Below are positions 1 to 8,627 of a DNA stretch of 21,990 nucleotides, piece by piece. The position numbers and the translations under genes are program-made. How positions within the stretch are numbered: the stretch's first letter is position 1; every line of letters starts with the position of its first letter. The notes beneath the pieces are model-generated. The model saw nothing but the letters and a program-made list of their open reading frames with translations. It did no database searches and was not told the origin of the DNA. This DNA comes from Nemertoderma westbladi (lineage: Eukaryota > Xenacoelomorpha > Nemertodermatida > Nemertodermatidae), in the NCBI GenBank assembly GCA_032718475.1, contig JAUCBJ010008110.1, forward strand, positions 1-21,990, given 5' to 3'.

Positions 1-43
1 ATTCCAGACATTCAATCCGATCTGATATTAAAAACTGATATCG

Positions 44-131
44 CTGGTACACCATTAACAATAATCAGAATTATTAAAAACTAAACTTATCCGGTACCAG
101 TACACCCTTAACAATAATTAATTAGAATTAC
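44..131. repeat. Diverged short direct repeat
   Basis: Bases 44-78 and 96-131 share the order 'gtacacc.ttaacaataat' followed by 'agaatta', with several substitutions and a small indel. This looks like an old local duplication in AT-rich DNA. No function is implied. Confidence 0.5.
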
Positions 132-298
132 AATCATTAATAAGTTCATTACTATCATTATTTATTTATTATTATTACCAGTACCGGTAATTAATTATTA
201 TATCATCCGTTCTCATTATTTTATTTATTAGTAGAGGAAAAAATAGTTAATAGTTGACTAGGCCTATTTAAAACAAGGGGGAAGATGATGTGGTAGGC

Positions 299-532
299 TA
301 CGTGATTAGTTTCTCATCAAAGGAAACATATCGTTAATGTCCAATTACCTGAATTACATCCATTATCAAATTTCGCAATCCATACTTAATCAGTACCGGG
401 AAGTAATAATTATCACTAAGATATGATTAGGTACGTCATATTAGTTTCTCAAACCAAACCTATCCCTCCATTGACTACCATATATATCCAATTTCTCAAT
501 CCATACTAATCAATCAGTATGTAATAATATAC
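299..532. repeat. Diverged tandem duplication, about 120-bp unit
   Basis: Unit 1 (about 299-415) and unit 2 (about 431-532) both contain, in order, 'tacgt..attagtttctca', then 'caatttc.caatccatac', then 'aatcagta', then 'gtaataat'. The copies differ by many substitutions and small indels, so the duplication is old. It is not obviously a satellite, since only two units are present. Confidence 0.5.
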
Positions 533-897
533 CCTGTACTACAATAATGTCAATGTCCAACCAAACAATGCGTTGAGTGTTAGAGGACCAGCCTCTGAGA
601 AATGTTAGGCTAACACCACCTCGCTCTGTCGCATCAGTTTTTGTAGTGGTCTAGTTCCAGGCTACCAGAATCCGTTAGTGGATGATATAGAATCAGCACG
701 CGAGCATTTTATGGATGTTGGTCTAATTTATATGGCCTTGTACCGCGAAACCATGTATTATTATCTTTGTTTAATCTGACACTATAGGTCCATTGTAGGT
801 ACAAGATATATTTAATTACATACATACAGTAGTAGAAGTATACAGACCACATTATATAAATTTACCTAGACAACAGAATAAATACAAAATCAGAAAT

Positions 898-998
898 TTA
901 GGTTACCCCAAGCACCACTAACCACCTCTTGCGCAACACCGAGAGAGGAGAAACGTTAGCAATTGCATGAATAAGGATGTTTTGTGAAACATCAATAC
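898..998 (-). pseudogene. LINE-B RT C-terminal tail resuming after the nested insertion
   Basis: Below the RTE-like insertion the minus strand reads IDVSQNILIHAIANV, then SPLSVLRKRWLVVLGVT and stop (898-900). In L2/CR1-like RTs the final residues often have the form 'SxNxLIxxI...S..RxxW..LL', so this looks like the true end of LINE-B. The TSD encodes 'IDV' at both edges of the insertion in the same reading frame (RRIDV before, SIDVS after). The LINE-B frame is therefore continuous if the insertion and one TSD copy are ignored. No ATG of its own is expected. Confidence 0.65.
989..998. repeat. TSD, 3' side of nested RTE-like element (acatcaatac)
   Basis: The 10-bp 'acatcaatac' directly abuts the (TAG)n tail (minus strand) of the RTE-like element. 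It is repeated exactly at 2555-2564 on the other side of the element. Confidence 0.75.
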
Positions 999-2554
999 TA
1001 CTACTACTACTACTAGGTCGAGCGAACTCGGACAGTGGAAATGAGATCCTTCCAGGCTTCCCGATTCTCCATAGTTGTCGCAATTTCGTTTCTCCTAAGT
1101 TCAGTATCCCTTTCAAGTTGATCCATATATGTTATGGCCGGTCGTCCACAACTACGCTTTCCATGAGTTGGTTGCCAGAAAAGTAGATCTGGTATGACCT
1201 TGTCTTTACTTCGCCAGCAGTGCCCACTGAATCTTAATCTGCGTTCACGGTGGGTGGTTGATACAGGTGGTATTGTACCATAAAGCTCGGCATTTGTCAT
1301 GTGTTGTCTCCAGCTGATGTTTAGGGCTGCCCTTAGTAGTCTTGTGTAGCAACCATCAATTCGTTGTTCAAGTGATTTAGTCAGTGTCCACTGTCCAGGT
1401 CTCACCCCCATATAAAAATACACTTTCCACTGTGGCTCCAAAGAACTTAGTCTTCAGGTGCCTGGAGAGATCTGATTTCCAGATGGTATCCATTTTTGAT
1501 AGAGCTACCCAAGCCTTTGCTTTCCTAAATTCTATGTCCTTTTTGCTACTCTCTATCCATGACCCAAGGTACTGGAAGTCATCGACCTTCCTAAGTTGAT
1601 TATTATCAATGCTTGTCAAGTTTCCATCGACATTAAAGGTCATGAATTTGGTCTTTGTAGCATTTATATGCAATCCAACCTCCTTAGCAGCCCTCTCCAC
1701 TTTATTTAGTAGAAGCTGTGCATCTGCTAGGGTATTAGAGAGCAGGGCGATGTCATCCGCAAAGTCGGTGTCTGTGACTGTAGTTGCCGGATATCTACTA
1801 CTTCGGCGTTCTTGAAGTGTGAATCCCAGGTCTTCACCCTTTGTGGCCGTCCTCATTGCGTAATCCAGCACAATTACAAGTAGTAATGGTGCTAATGTGT
1901 CACCTTGCAGTACGCCAGCCAGGATTGAGAAAAACTCAGTTTCACCATCTGGTGAGAGTACCTGCGCTTCTGTGTCACAATATAACAATCCAATGACAGC
2001 AACAATTACTTCTGGTATTCCATAAGCTCTTAGGATTTCAAGCATTTTACCTCTATGGATGGAGTCGAATGCCTTCTTGAAGTCCACAAAAGTCATGACA
2101 GCGGGAAGATTCTTTGACTTAATTCAGTCAGTCTTAAATCAGTCTCCGTAGTGCAAGTATCTGAGCTATTGTTGATCTACTTGGTCGAAATCCGTTTTGG
2201 CTCTTACGCAGTAGTTTCTCTATGTGAGGCCTAATCCTATATAGAATCATTTTATTGTATATTTTGGCAGCTACCACAAGCAGACAGATCCCACGATAGT
2301 TTGTTGGTATGCCGAGGTCTCCTTTCTTGGGGAGAGGCTTTAGTTGACCTTTAGTCCAAATTGGTGGTGGCTTTTCCCCTTTTAACATCCGGTTGCAAAC
2401 ATTCAATAATGGTCTGTTTAGCACTCCGGTTTTCCATACCTCCGCTGGGATTTCATTTAATCCACTCGCTTTATTATTGGACATGCTTTTAATGTTTCTT
2501 TGGAGTTCGGCAGGTGTGAAGTCCCCTGTTTCTATAGGTAGTGTCTTGTCATAT
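999..2554 (-). mobile_element. RTE-like LINE, older subfamily, 5'-truncated, nested in LINE-B
   Basis: A minus-strand APE-type LINE fragment begins inside the region just before the RT fingers and ends in a (TAG)n tail (about six TAG units, plus 999-1016). Exact 10-bp TSDs flank it at 989-998 and 2555-2564. Its protein is clearly related to the plus-strand RTE-like copies at 5297, 13620 and 19869: shared AGVLQGDTLAP, DFADD, FQYLGSWI and a C-terminal 'LRFSGHCWRSKD...LLFWQP'. It is far diverged from them, so it represents another, older subfamily. The orientation matches its host LINE-B. Confidence 0.8.
1013..2554 (-). pseudogene. RTE-like reverse transcriptase, frameshifted
   Basis: Order on the minus strand: TLPIETGDF and NNKASGLNEIPAEVWK (region before the fingers), LKPLPKKGD and NYRGICLL (fingers), NGFRPSRSTI, then a frame break near 2100-2134. 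After the break come KSKNLPAVMTFVDFKKAFDS (motif A), AGVLQGDTLAPLL (motif B) and DTDFADDIALL (catalytic FADD, plus 1752-1763), then FQYLGSWIESS. A second frameshift lies between 1377 and 1441. The C-terminal domain follows: RRLRFSGHCWRSKD, LLFWQPTHGKRS and ENREAWKDL. The stop codon at 1013-1015 is the first TAG of the tail. The copy lacks the endonuclease and has two frameshifts, so it is dead. Confidence 0.82.
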
Positions 2555-2564
2555 ACATCAATAC
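2555..2564. repeat. TSD, 5' side of nested RTE-like element (acatcaatac)
   Basis: Exact copy of 989-998. It marks the 5' edge of the minus-strand RTE-like insertion inside the LINE-B coding sequence. Confidence 0.75.
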
Positions 2565-3467
2565 GTCGTAGCAAAGAAAAAATATTACTTCTCTGCATAG
2601 CCCTAAAAGTATTGATCCTATTATTTACAAAAATTTCACTAGCGTCCTCAGTTCTAGAATATTTGAAAAGTGATCTAAAAGCAGTATTATAAGCTTAACC
2701 TTGCGCAAATTCTCAACACGAAATATAGACCAGAGTGAACAACAGTACATGCTGTAACAGTAGGATCTAAATAAGGTTAACTTTACTTCATATGAACAAT
2801 TCGAAAATAATCTAGCAATCTGGTTACCCCTACAATACATTGAGCACATTATACGTTTCATATCTGATTCATCGCTTAGATCGCAAGTAATTGTATGCCC
2901 AAGGTAATTAACCTCCTTAACACAATGAAATAGTTTACCACAAAGATATACATCACCAGCACGGTTAATTCTATAAGGAAGAAAATACATACAGTGAGAT
3001 TTAAGCGGGTTAAATTCCATATCAAATTCCACCCCAAACTTTTCACAAATAGCAATTAACTTACGTAGACCAAAAATGCTAGGGGATAATAAACATAGAT
3101 CGTCTGCATAAAAAAGAGTATTAATAATAATGGAACCGACTTTGCAACCAACAAAAGAGTCGTTTAAACGTCTACTTAATTCAGTCATATGGATATTAAA
3201 GAGAAGAGGGCTGAGAAGGCTCCCCTGTCGTACACCATTAGTAACAGAGAAGACATCCGAGGAAGCACTTCCCCATCTTATAAAAATATATTGATTTGAA
3301 TACCAAAAGGAAAGAATACGCACAATTGAAACCGGTACATTAATATCCAATAGCTGCCTAAATAATTTAAAATGATTTACCCGGTCAAACGCCTTAGACG
3401 CATCTAAGAACGCCGAATACACTGGAGATTCTCGACTGACATATAAATGAACACAATTAAAACATAA
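2555..3467 (-). pseudogene. LINE-B reverse transcriptase, N-terminal part (truncated, frameshifted)
   Basis: The minus-strand frame opens at about 3467 with no ATG, passes through PVYSAFLDASKAFDRVNH (RT motif A), GVRQGSLLSPLLF (motif B) and FYADDLCLLSPS (catalytic YADD at plus 3099-3110), then VNYLGHTI. It covers palm and thumb but lacks fingers and endonuclease, as expected of a 5'-truncated insertion. The frame is lost around 2625-2700. The next frame carries YNTAFRSLFKYSR and FVNNRINTFRAMQRS, which match the usual 'NxAFRxLF...FVNNxxxxF' C-terminal region of L2/CR1-like RTs. This second frame runs straight into the inserted RTE-like element near 2554, making a chimeric open frame (2134-2598). 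RNA-templated DNA synthesis is the family role; this copy is non-functional. Confidence 0.8.
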
Positions 3468-4476
3468 TTAAAAATAAACACATTATTTAAAGATGTAGGC
3501 TAAATTTCGGGTCTTGTACCGTGCACAGTACTGGTGGGCCTACACAGCTACTGTTATTTTGCCTAATACAGGTCCCAGAGGTAAATCCTTACCCCAATGG
3601 CTGTTACCTCTCTGACTGACAGCGCAACAGCCCTCTCTAGTCTTTGTGGGAATGCTAGCAGCAGGTGTATCAAGGTTAGATGTGTAACGTCTGCAACACT
3701 TCGTCTGCAACACTTCTACGTATCTTCCTATATTGCGTCATTGTTGGTTCATTTTGTATAGGCCAGTGGGATATTGGCTTTTTTGCCAGTAGGGGTTGAT
3801 ATTCTGATGGCTGCCGTGTGGGGTGAGGGGTGAGGGTGAGGTACGGTATCATGACGTAAGTAAGTAAGTATTAGTAATTTGTTAGTTGGGTAGTGCGCTA
3901 TGCTGTATCTTACCTATAGGAGCCCAGCCCAACAGCTACAGGGGGTATTTAAGGAATACCCTACCCTGGGTTAGATGTCTCTAGTGTTGCCACTAAAAGT
4001 TGCGGAACCCTATTAAAACCCCTGAAAGTGAAAAGTTGGGTAAAATGGGATGTGAAGGGCCTGGAAAATATGTGAAATTAATGCATCTAAATAATTATTT
4101 AAAAATATACATTACAAGGAAGTAAGTAAGAAATAATATCAGTCATATTAATTGTTGATTTTTCGTTAGTTTATATCATGCTATTAGAGATTAATTACAA
4201 TGCCAGCTTTTGTCAAATTTATATAGTAAGTCCCATTTACCATAATTAATAGCATGCTTATGCAGGAGTATGTATTGACTTGACACTAGCTTAAATGTTA
4301 GGTGAGTATTGAAATTAATTTAGTATAAGTTAACAATAATGTATTCCATGAAATGAGAATCTGACAGATATTCTCAGTAAATCATGCATTCGTCTTTCGG
4401 GCTTACCGTTTTAGTTGCATCATTGAACTTAGCCTGTTTTTTGTATTGGGTAGGCCTACAGTCTTCCAGAAACTTA
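3468..4476. other. Non-coding spacer
   Basis: I see no supported gene. The stretch contains a 14-bp tandem duplication at 3688-3715, a G-rich GGTGAGG-type run near 3818-3843 and a short (TAAG)n tract near 3856-3870. No transposon termini were recognised. Confidence 0.6.
3688..3715. repeat. 14-bp direct tandem duplication
   Basis: The unit cgtctgcaacactt occurs twice back to back (3688-3701 and 3702-3715). It is a simple local duplication. Confidence 0.8.
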
Positions 4477-5296
4477 GGTGTGGGTAGTGGGTGGGTGGTG
4501 TCGCGGTGTGGGGTAGGGTAGCTGGTTGGTGTGTGGGGTAGGGAGCTGGTTGGTGTGTGGGGTAGGGTAGCTGGTTGGTGTGTGGGTAATGGGTGGGTGG
4601 TGTCGGTGTGTGGGGTAGGGTAGCTGGTTGGTGTGTGGGTAGTGGGTGGGTGGTGTCTGTGTGTGGGGTAGGGTAGCTGGTTGGTGTGTGGGGTAGGGTA
4701 GCTGGTTGGTGTGTGGGTAGTGGGTGGGTGGTGTCGGTGTGTGGGGTAGGGTAGCTGGTTGGTGTGTGGGGTAGGGTAGCTGGTTGGTGTGTGGGGTAGG
4801 GTAGCTGGTTGGTGTGTGGGGTAGGGTAGCTGGTTGGTGTGTGGGTAGTGGGTGGGTGGTGTCGGTGTGTGGGGTAGGGTAGCTGGTTGGTGTGTGGGTA
4901 GTGGGTGGGTGGTGTCGGTGTGTGGGGTAGGGTAGCTGGTTGGTGTGTGGGTAGTGGGTGGATGGTGTCGGTGTGTGGGGTAGGGGAGCTGGTTGGTGTG
5001 TGGGGTAGGGTAGCTGGTTGGTGTGTGGGGTAGGGTAGCTTGTTGGTGTGTGGGGTAGGGTATCTGGTTGGTATGTGGGTAGTGGGTGGGTGGTGTCGGT
5101 GTGTGGGGTAGGGTAGCTGGTTGGTGTATGGGTAGTGGGTGGGTGGTGTTGGTGTGTGGGTAGGGTAGCTGGTTGGTGTGTGGGTAGTGGGTGGGTGGTG
5201 TCGGTGTGTGGGGTTGGGTAGCTGGTTGGTGTGTGGGGTAGGGTAGCTGGTTGGTGTGTGGGGTAGGGTAGCTGGTTGGTGTGTGGGGTAGGGTTA
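4477..5296. repeat. G-rich minisatellite, left half (25-bp and 53-bp units)
   Basis: The basic unit is 25 bp with the core 'tagggtagctggttggtg' followed by 'tgtgggg'. A longer 53-bp unit adds a 28-bp insert containing 'tagtgggtgggtggtgtcgg'. Units are very homogeneous, with a few diagnostic variants: 'gggtaatggg' near 4588, 'gtctgtg' near 4656, 'tagggagctgg' near 4541 and 'ggggagctgg' near 4982. Three 25-bp units equal 25 codons, so all three frames stay open on the minus strand, giving a long Pro/Thr/His-rich open frame that is a by-product of the repeat. The array is interrupted at 5297 by an RTE-like element and resumes at about 7844. Confidence 0.93.
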
Positions 5297-5325
5297 GTCA
5301 CAAGTCCCAGATAGACCATATTCTG

Positions 5326-5339
5326 TTTCGTAGGAAATA
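5326..5339. repeat. TSD of nested SINE (left copy)
   Basis: The 14-bp 'tttcgtaggaaata' is repeated exactly at 5533-5546. Both copies correspond to one site in the RTE-like element (around 14906-14919 of the full-length copy), so the intervening 193 bp is an insertion. Confidence 0.85.
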
Positions 5340-5532
5340 AAGCAAACAGTCGGCCGAAGCCGGAGGCGACCCGAAGGCTCCTCTTTCGATAGCTGCTACC
5401 CGAGGGTAGGGGTGGGCGATTTCATCGACCCCAGTGGATGAAAGGCTGAGTGGACCCTGGCAGGGCTGAACCTACAACCAATAGATTGCAGGCCCGCGCT
5501 CGTACAACTGAGCTACCCCGCCGTTAATACTA
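5340..5532 (-). mobile_element. tRNA-derived SINE, about 193 bp
   Basis: Read on the minus strand, the element starts with a tRNA-like head. It has an A-box-like TAGCTCAGTTG (plus 5505-5515), a loop-like 'CTGCAAT' with GCA at the anticodon position, and a B-box-like GGTTCAGCCC (plus 5463-5472). A body of about 120 bp follows, containing 'CACTCAGCCTTTCATCC' and 'GGGGTCGATGAAATCG', then a short A/T-rich end at 5340. An exact 14-bp TSD (5326-5339, 5533-5546) flanks it. The same locus in the full-length RTE copy lacks the insert, which confirms its boundaries. SINEs encode no protein and borrow LINE machinery; the partner LINE is not identifiable here. Confidence 0.85.
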
Positions 5533-5546
5533 TTTCGTAGGAAATA
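5533..5546. repeat. TSD of nested SINE (right copy)
   Basis: Exact repeat of 5326-5339. After it the RTE-like sequence continues with 'cagga.ctctatacaag' as in the full-length copy. Confidence 0.85.
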
Positions 5547-7843
5547 CAGGACCTCTATACAAGACTGTAATGCATTTACACTTCAACCCTTCTCCAGTGA
5601 TCACCGACTTATTGTGGCCAAGGTAAGACTTAGTCTGCGTGCTAGCAGAACAACGAAATCTGCCTTGCCACGACATGACTGGTCCTCTCTGTTGCAACAG
5701 CCAAGTGTGATATTCAGCTTCACACTACAGCTGAGCAACAGGTATGAGGCTCTTGCCTCTGAGGCGGCAGATCACTGTGAGGGCTATACTGCCTTTACAG
5801 AAGCAGTTAAATTAGCAGCTGCAGAAACAGTTCCTGTACACCCTCGAAACAGGAAAAGGGCCCCCTGGACTGACAACAAGTGCCGAAATGACCTTCATAA
5901 GGCGCAGAAAGAGTCCCGACTCAAACAGACTACAGCGGCCAAGAATGCAGCTAAAGCTGCATCTAGGTCCCTGAACAGGCAGTACTCTGTTAATCTACAG
6001 GAGCTAATAAACCAACAAGTTGATGCCATCAATGATGCTGACGACAGCAGGCAATCATCCCAGGCATGGAAATCGTCAACTTGCTTACTGGGCGGAAAAG
6101 CCAACCAACCACCAAGGTTAAGGCTGAATCACCAGCCGATCTCCTCAATGGTTGGAAAGCCCACTTTGAAAAGCTCCTCAATAATGACAGGGTATTGCCT
6201 GATAACTTTATAGAAGTAAAAGTGTCTGAGTCTGTACTCCCAGATATTCCCATGGGCGATATCTCCTTTGCAGAAGTGAAGGCTGCTGCAAAGAGCATTA
6301 TGACCAATCGTGCCAGTGGAGTAGATGGTATTCCCCCTGAGGTCTTTAAAATACCTGAGTGTTTAAAGCTCATCTATCCCATCATAGTAGACATGTACCG
6401 AACATCAAGAGTCCCACAAGAAATGAAAACAAATAAGTTGGTGCCAGTTCCCAAGAAGGGCAACCTAACACTCTATGGTTCTTTTCGGGGAATCTCATTG
6501 ATCTCAATTGCTGCAAAGCTATACAATAGGATTCTATTAAATCGCATCAGGGATCCCATTGAGAGACTGCTCCGTTGAAATCAGAATGGGTTCCGTAAAG
6601 GTCGTGGGACCATGGAGCCCATTTTGGCACTTAGAAGGATAATTTAAGAATTATCAAAAAGGAAAGACAGGCATCTGGCTGTTATCTTTGTTGACTTCTT
6701 CAAGGCCTTTGATTCAGTGTCTCGCTCACGTATGTTCAGCATACTTTCATTATATGGGATTCCTGATGAAATTATTGCAGCAATAAGATCAGTATACGAT
6801 GGTTCGACAACATTTGTGTCTACTGTTGACGGTGACACAGAACCATTTGAAGTGTTATGGGGCGTCCTCCAAGGAGACACACTTGCACCATTCTTGTTCA
6901 TTATTGTGGTTGACTATGTTCTACGCATGTCCTTAGATCATCATAATGATGATGGGCTCATGATAACTCCACCTACTGGCTCCAGAAGTCGAGGAAATCC
7001 TGCCAAGTACCTAACTCATCTAGACTTTGCTGATGACTTAGGAGTACTCTCAGAATCATTAGAGGGAGCCCAACGGCTCCTCAGCTCATTAGAACATGCT
7101 GCTTCTAGTGTTGGTCTTTTTATTAACTCCAGAAAGACCAAAATTTTGACAGTTAACTTTGAAAGTCCTCAGCAAGTCTCTGATCGGATGAGTATAAGCT
7201 CAACGGATGGTATGCTTGAGCATGTGGACGACTTCTGTTACCTGGGATCATGGATCCGGAAGTCAGGTGAGGACCTTCGAATACGTAAGGGAAAGGCATG
7301 GGCAGCCTTGAATAGGCTTTCCAGGATTTGGAAGTCACCGAGAATTAATCGGAAACTTAAGGTCCGATTATTTAGAGCAGCAGTAGTTCCAGTACTCCTC
7401 TACGGGAGTCCATGCTGGGCTCTAACTGCTGAGGACACCAAATCTCTGGATGGCACATTCACAAGAATGCTACGCCGGGTTCATTGTGTAAGTACAATGC
7501 ACACATCTCCAACCAGACACTATATAACATTGGAGGTGTCTCATTGGTTCCCCCAAGCTTGACACTAGAACAAAATCGCCTCGACTTTGCAGGACATTGC
7601 TTTCGCCGTGAGGGCCAGCCAGTGCATAATCTTGTACTTTGGCAGCCTCATGGAGTGAATAAGCATGGTGGACAGCCCATGACTTTCTTGAGACGCATCT
7701 TAAAGGACACTGGCCTTGAAGATGCGGATGATCTAGCAAATGTCATGGGTGATAGGGAGTTGTGGCGGTGCAATTTTGTTGACAAGCCAGCACAGCATTC
7801 TTAAAAATGCAGCTGCAATGCAGGATGCCGATCCTAGTAGTAG

Positions 7844-8254
7844 TGTGGGGTAGGGAGCTGGTTGGTGTGTGGGGTAGGGTAGCTGTTGGTGTGTGGGGTA
7901 GGGTAGCTGGCTGGTGTGTGGGGTAGGATAGCTGGTTGGTGTGTGTGGTAGGGTAGCTGGTTGGTGTGTTGGGTAGGGTAGCTAGTTGGTGTGTGGGTAA
8001 TGGGTGGGTGGTGTCGGTGTGTGGGGTAGGGTAGCTGGTTGGTGTGTGGGTAGTGGGTGGGTGGTGTCTGTGTGTGGGGTAGGGTAGCTGGTTGGTGTGT
8101 GGGGTAGGGTAGCTGGTTGGTGTGTGGGTAGTGGGTGGGTGGTGTCGGTGTGTGGGGTAGGGTAGCTGGTTGGTGTGTGGGGTAGGGTAGCTGGTTGGTG
8201 TGTGGGGTAGGGTAGCTGGTTGGTGTGTGGGGTAGGGTAGCTGGTTGGTGTGTG
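7844..8254. repeat. G-rich minisatellite, right half
   Basis: The same 25/53-bp unit array as 4477-5296 resumes directly after the RTE-like (TAG)n tail. The first few units are more variable (for example 'tagctgttgg', 'ctggctgg', 'aggatagc', 'gtgttggg'). From 7988 to 8254 the sequence is identical, by eye and without gaps, to 4577-4843, including the rare variants 'gggtaatggg' and 'gtctgtg'. The array ends at 'tgtgttgatttt'. Long minus-strand open frames across it are repeat artefacts. Confidence 0.93.
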
Positions 8255-8627
8255 TTGATTTTATGTTCATTTTCGTCGGAGATCGGGAGTGGGAGAGGTG
8301 AAGAGTTAGGCAGTTCCGCGGCAATAATAATACTGCCCCTCAATAAAGAGACCCCCTTTACTGCTATCAGGGACGCATTGTTCGACACAGCCCCATCAGC
8401 AAAAACAGCCAGTGCCGCTAGTCGGTGGGGTTGACTGAGTCGGTGAGGCTATTTACAGGCACATCGGTAAACCAATACTGGCCCTTCCAGTTATTATTGA
8501 TTGTTATATTTGAGTTAATTTGTTTTGATTTATTTTTTTAAATTTACTTTACTATATATTAATTAACTAGAATTGTATTTATAGTTTTGTTTGCTTTGAT
8601 TACTTAATTAGGTGGTTGCGAAGCATA
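8255..8627. other. Unassigned sequence with a GC-richer block
   Basis: Bases 8260-8460 are noticeably GC-richer than the rest of the window, and the minus strand there stays open in one frame (a segment reading SNNASLIAVKGVSLLRGS). I do not recognise it. Bases 8490-8627 are AT-rich and probably form the 3' UTR of the minus-strand LINE-C that ends at 8628. No reliable terminus was found, so the origin of 8255-8480 is open: it could be LINE-C 3' UTR, another repeat or unique DNA. Confidence 0.4.

Larger units (their letters stand above)
1..753. other. AT-rich non-coding spacer
   Basis: No open frame with recognisable protein similarity is visible on either strand. The sequence is AT-rich, with scattered short CCGGTAC/GGTACC-type words and two sets of diverged internal duplications listed separately. 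No tRNA, promoter or transposon terminus could be supported. The right limit is the approximate 3' end of the minus-strand L2/CR1-like LINE. Confidence 0.7.
754..3467 (-). mobile_element. LINE-B: 5'-truncated L2/CR1-like non-LTR retrotransposon, split by a nested RTE-like element
   Basis: This minus-strand element begins inside its reverse transcriptase (coding similarity from about 3467), so it is 5'-truncated. It is interrupted at 999-2554 by an RTE-like element and resumes at 998 down to a stop codon at 898-900. The presumed 3' UTR, read on the minus strand below 898, contains an 'ATGGACC' motif (plus 785-793) followed by 'AAACAAAGATAATAAT'. That layout resembles L2/CR1-like 3' ends, which commonly carry a similar motif before a short terminal repeat. 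The exact 3' boundary (about 754) is an estimate. Clade assignment rests on motif style only. Confidence 0.75.
5297..7804 (+). pseudogene. RTE-like endonuclease/RT polyprotein, truncated and broken
   Basis: This matches the C-terminal two thirds of the intact protein at 13891-17187: the end of the endonuclease (QIDHILFRRK, then 'SSDHRLIVAKV', represented by 5600-5630), the linker, RT (KLVPVPKKGNL, FVDFFKAFDSVS, GVLQGDTLAP, DFADD at 7026-7037) and the C-terminal 'FAGHCFRRE' domain. Disabling lesions relative to that copy are the SINE insertion at 5340-5532, a 9-bp in-frame deletion near 5880, a small deletion causing a frameshift near 6075, TGA at 6576-6578, TAA at 6645-6647 and a 1-bp deletion near 7489. 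The stop is at about 7802-7804. Non-functional. Confidence 0.88.
5297..7843 (+). mobile_element. RTE-like LINE copy, 5'-truncated, inserted in the minisatellite
   Basis: The copy aligns with the full-length element from its position 14876 onward and ends in the same 3' UTR and a (TAG)3 tail (7835-7843). It therefore lacks the 5' UTR and most of the endonuclease. The left junction reads array, then 'tta', then 'gtcacaag' of the element. The array sequence 'gtgtggggtaggg' occurs immediately on both sides (5281-5293 and 7843-7855). It could be a 13-bp TSD, but it is also the array motif, so the TSD cannot be proven. A SINE is nested at 5340-5532. Confidence 0.88.

Noticed and set aside
4474-5319. 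Long minus-strand open frame encoding a Pro/Thr/His-rich repeat protein
   Set aside because: It is produced by the 25-bp G-rich minisatellite, in which three units make a 75-bp frame-neutral period. Frames stay open because the repeat lacks stop triplets. There is no codon bias or start context, and the frame is interrupted by a transposon.
5460-5527. A tRNA gene on the minus strand
   Set aside because: A- and B-box-like sequences are present, but a normal T arm cannot be drawn. The segment is the head of a TSD-flanked SINE.
4477-8254. Telomeric or subtelomeric repeat
   Set aside because: The units contain 'tagggtag', but there is no TTAGGG array. The 25/53-bp period is minisatellite-like and lies between ordinary transposons.
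4477-8254. CRISPR-like repeat array
   Set aside because: The units are contiguous with no unique spacers, in a eukaryotic transposon context, and no cas gene is present.
7743-8388. Two overlapping minus-strand Pro/Thr/His-rich open frames
   Set aside because: They overlap in different frames with the same kind of peptide, which is the signature of a tandem repeat rather than of a gene.
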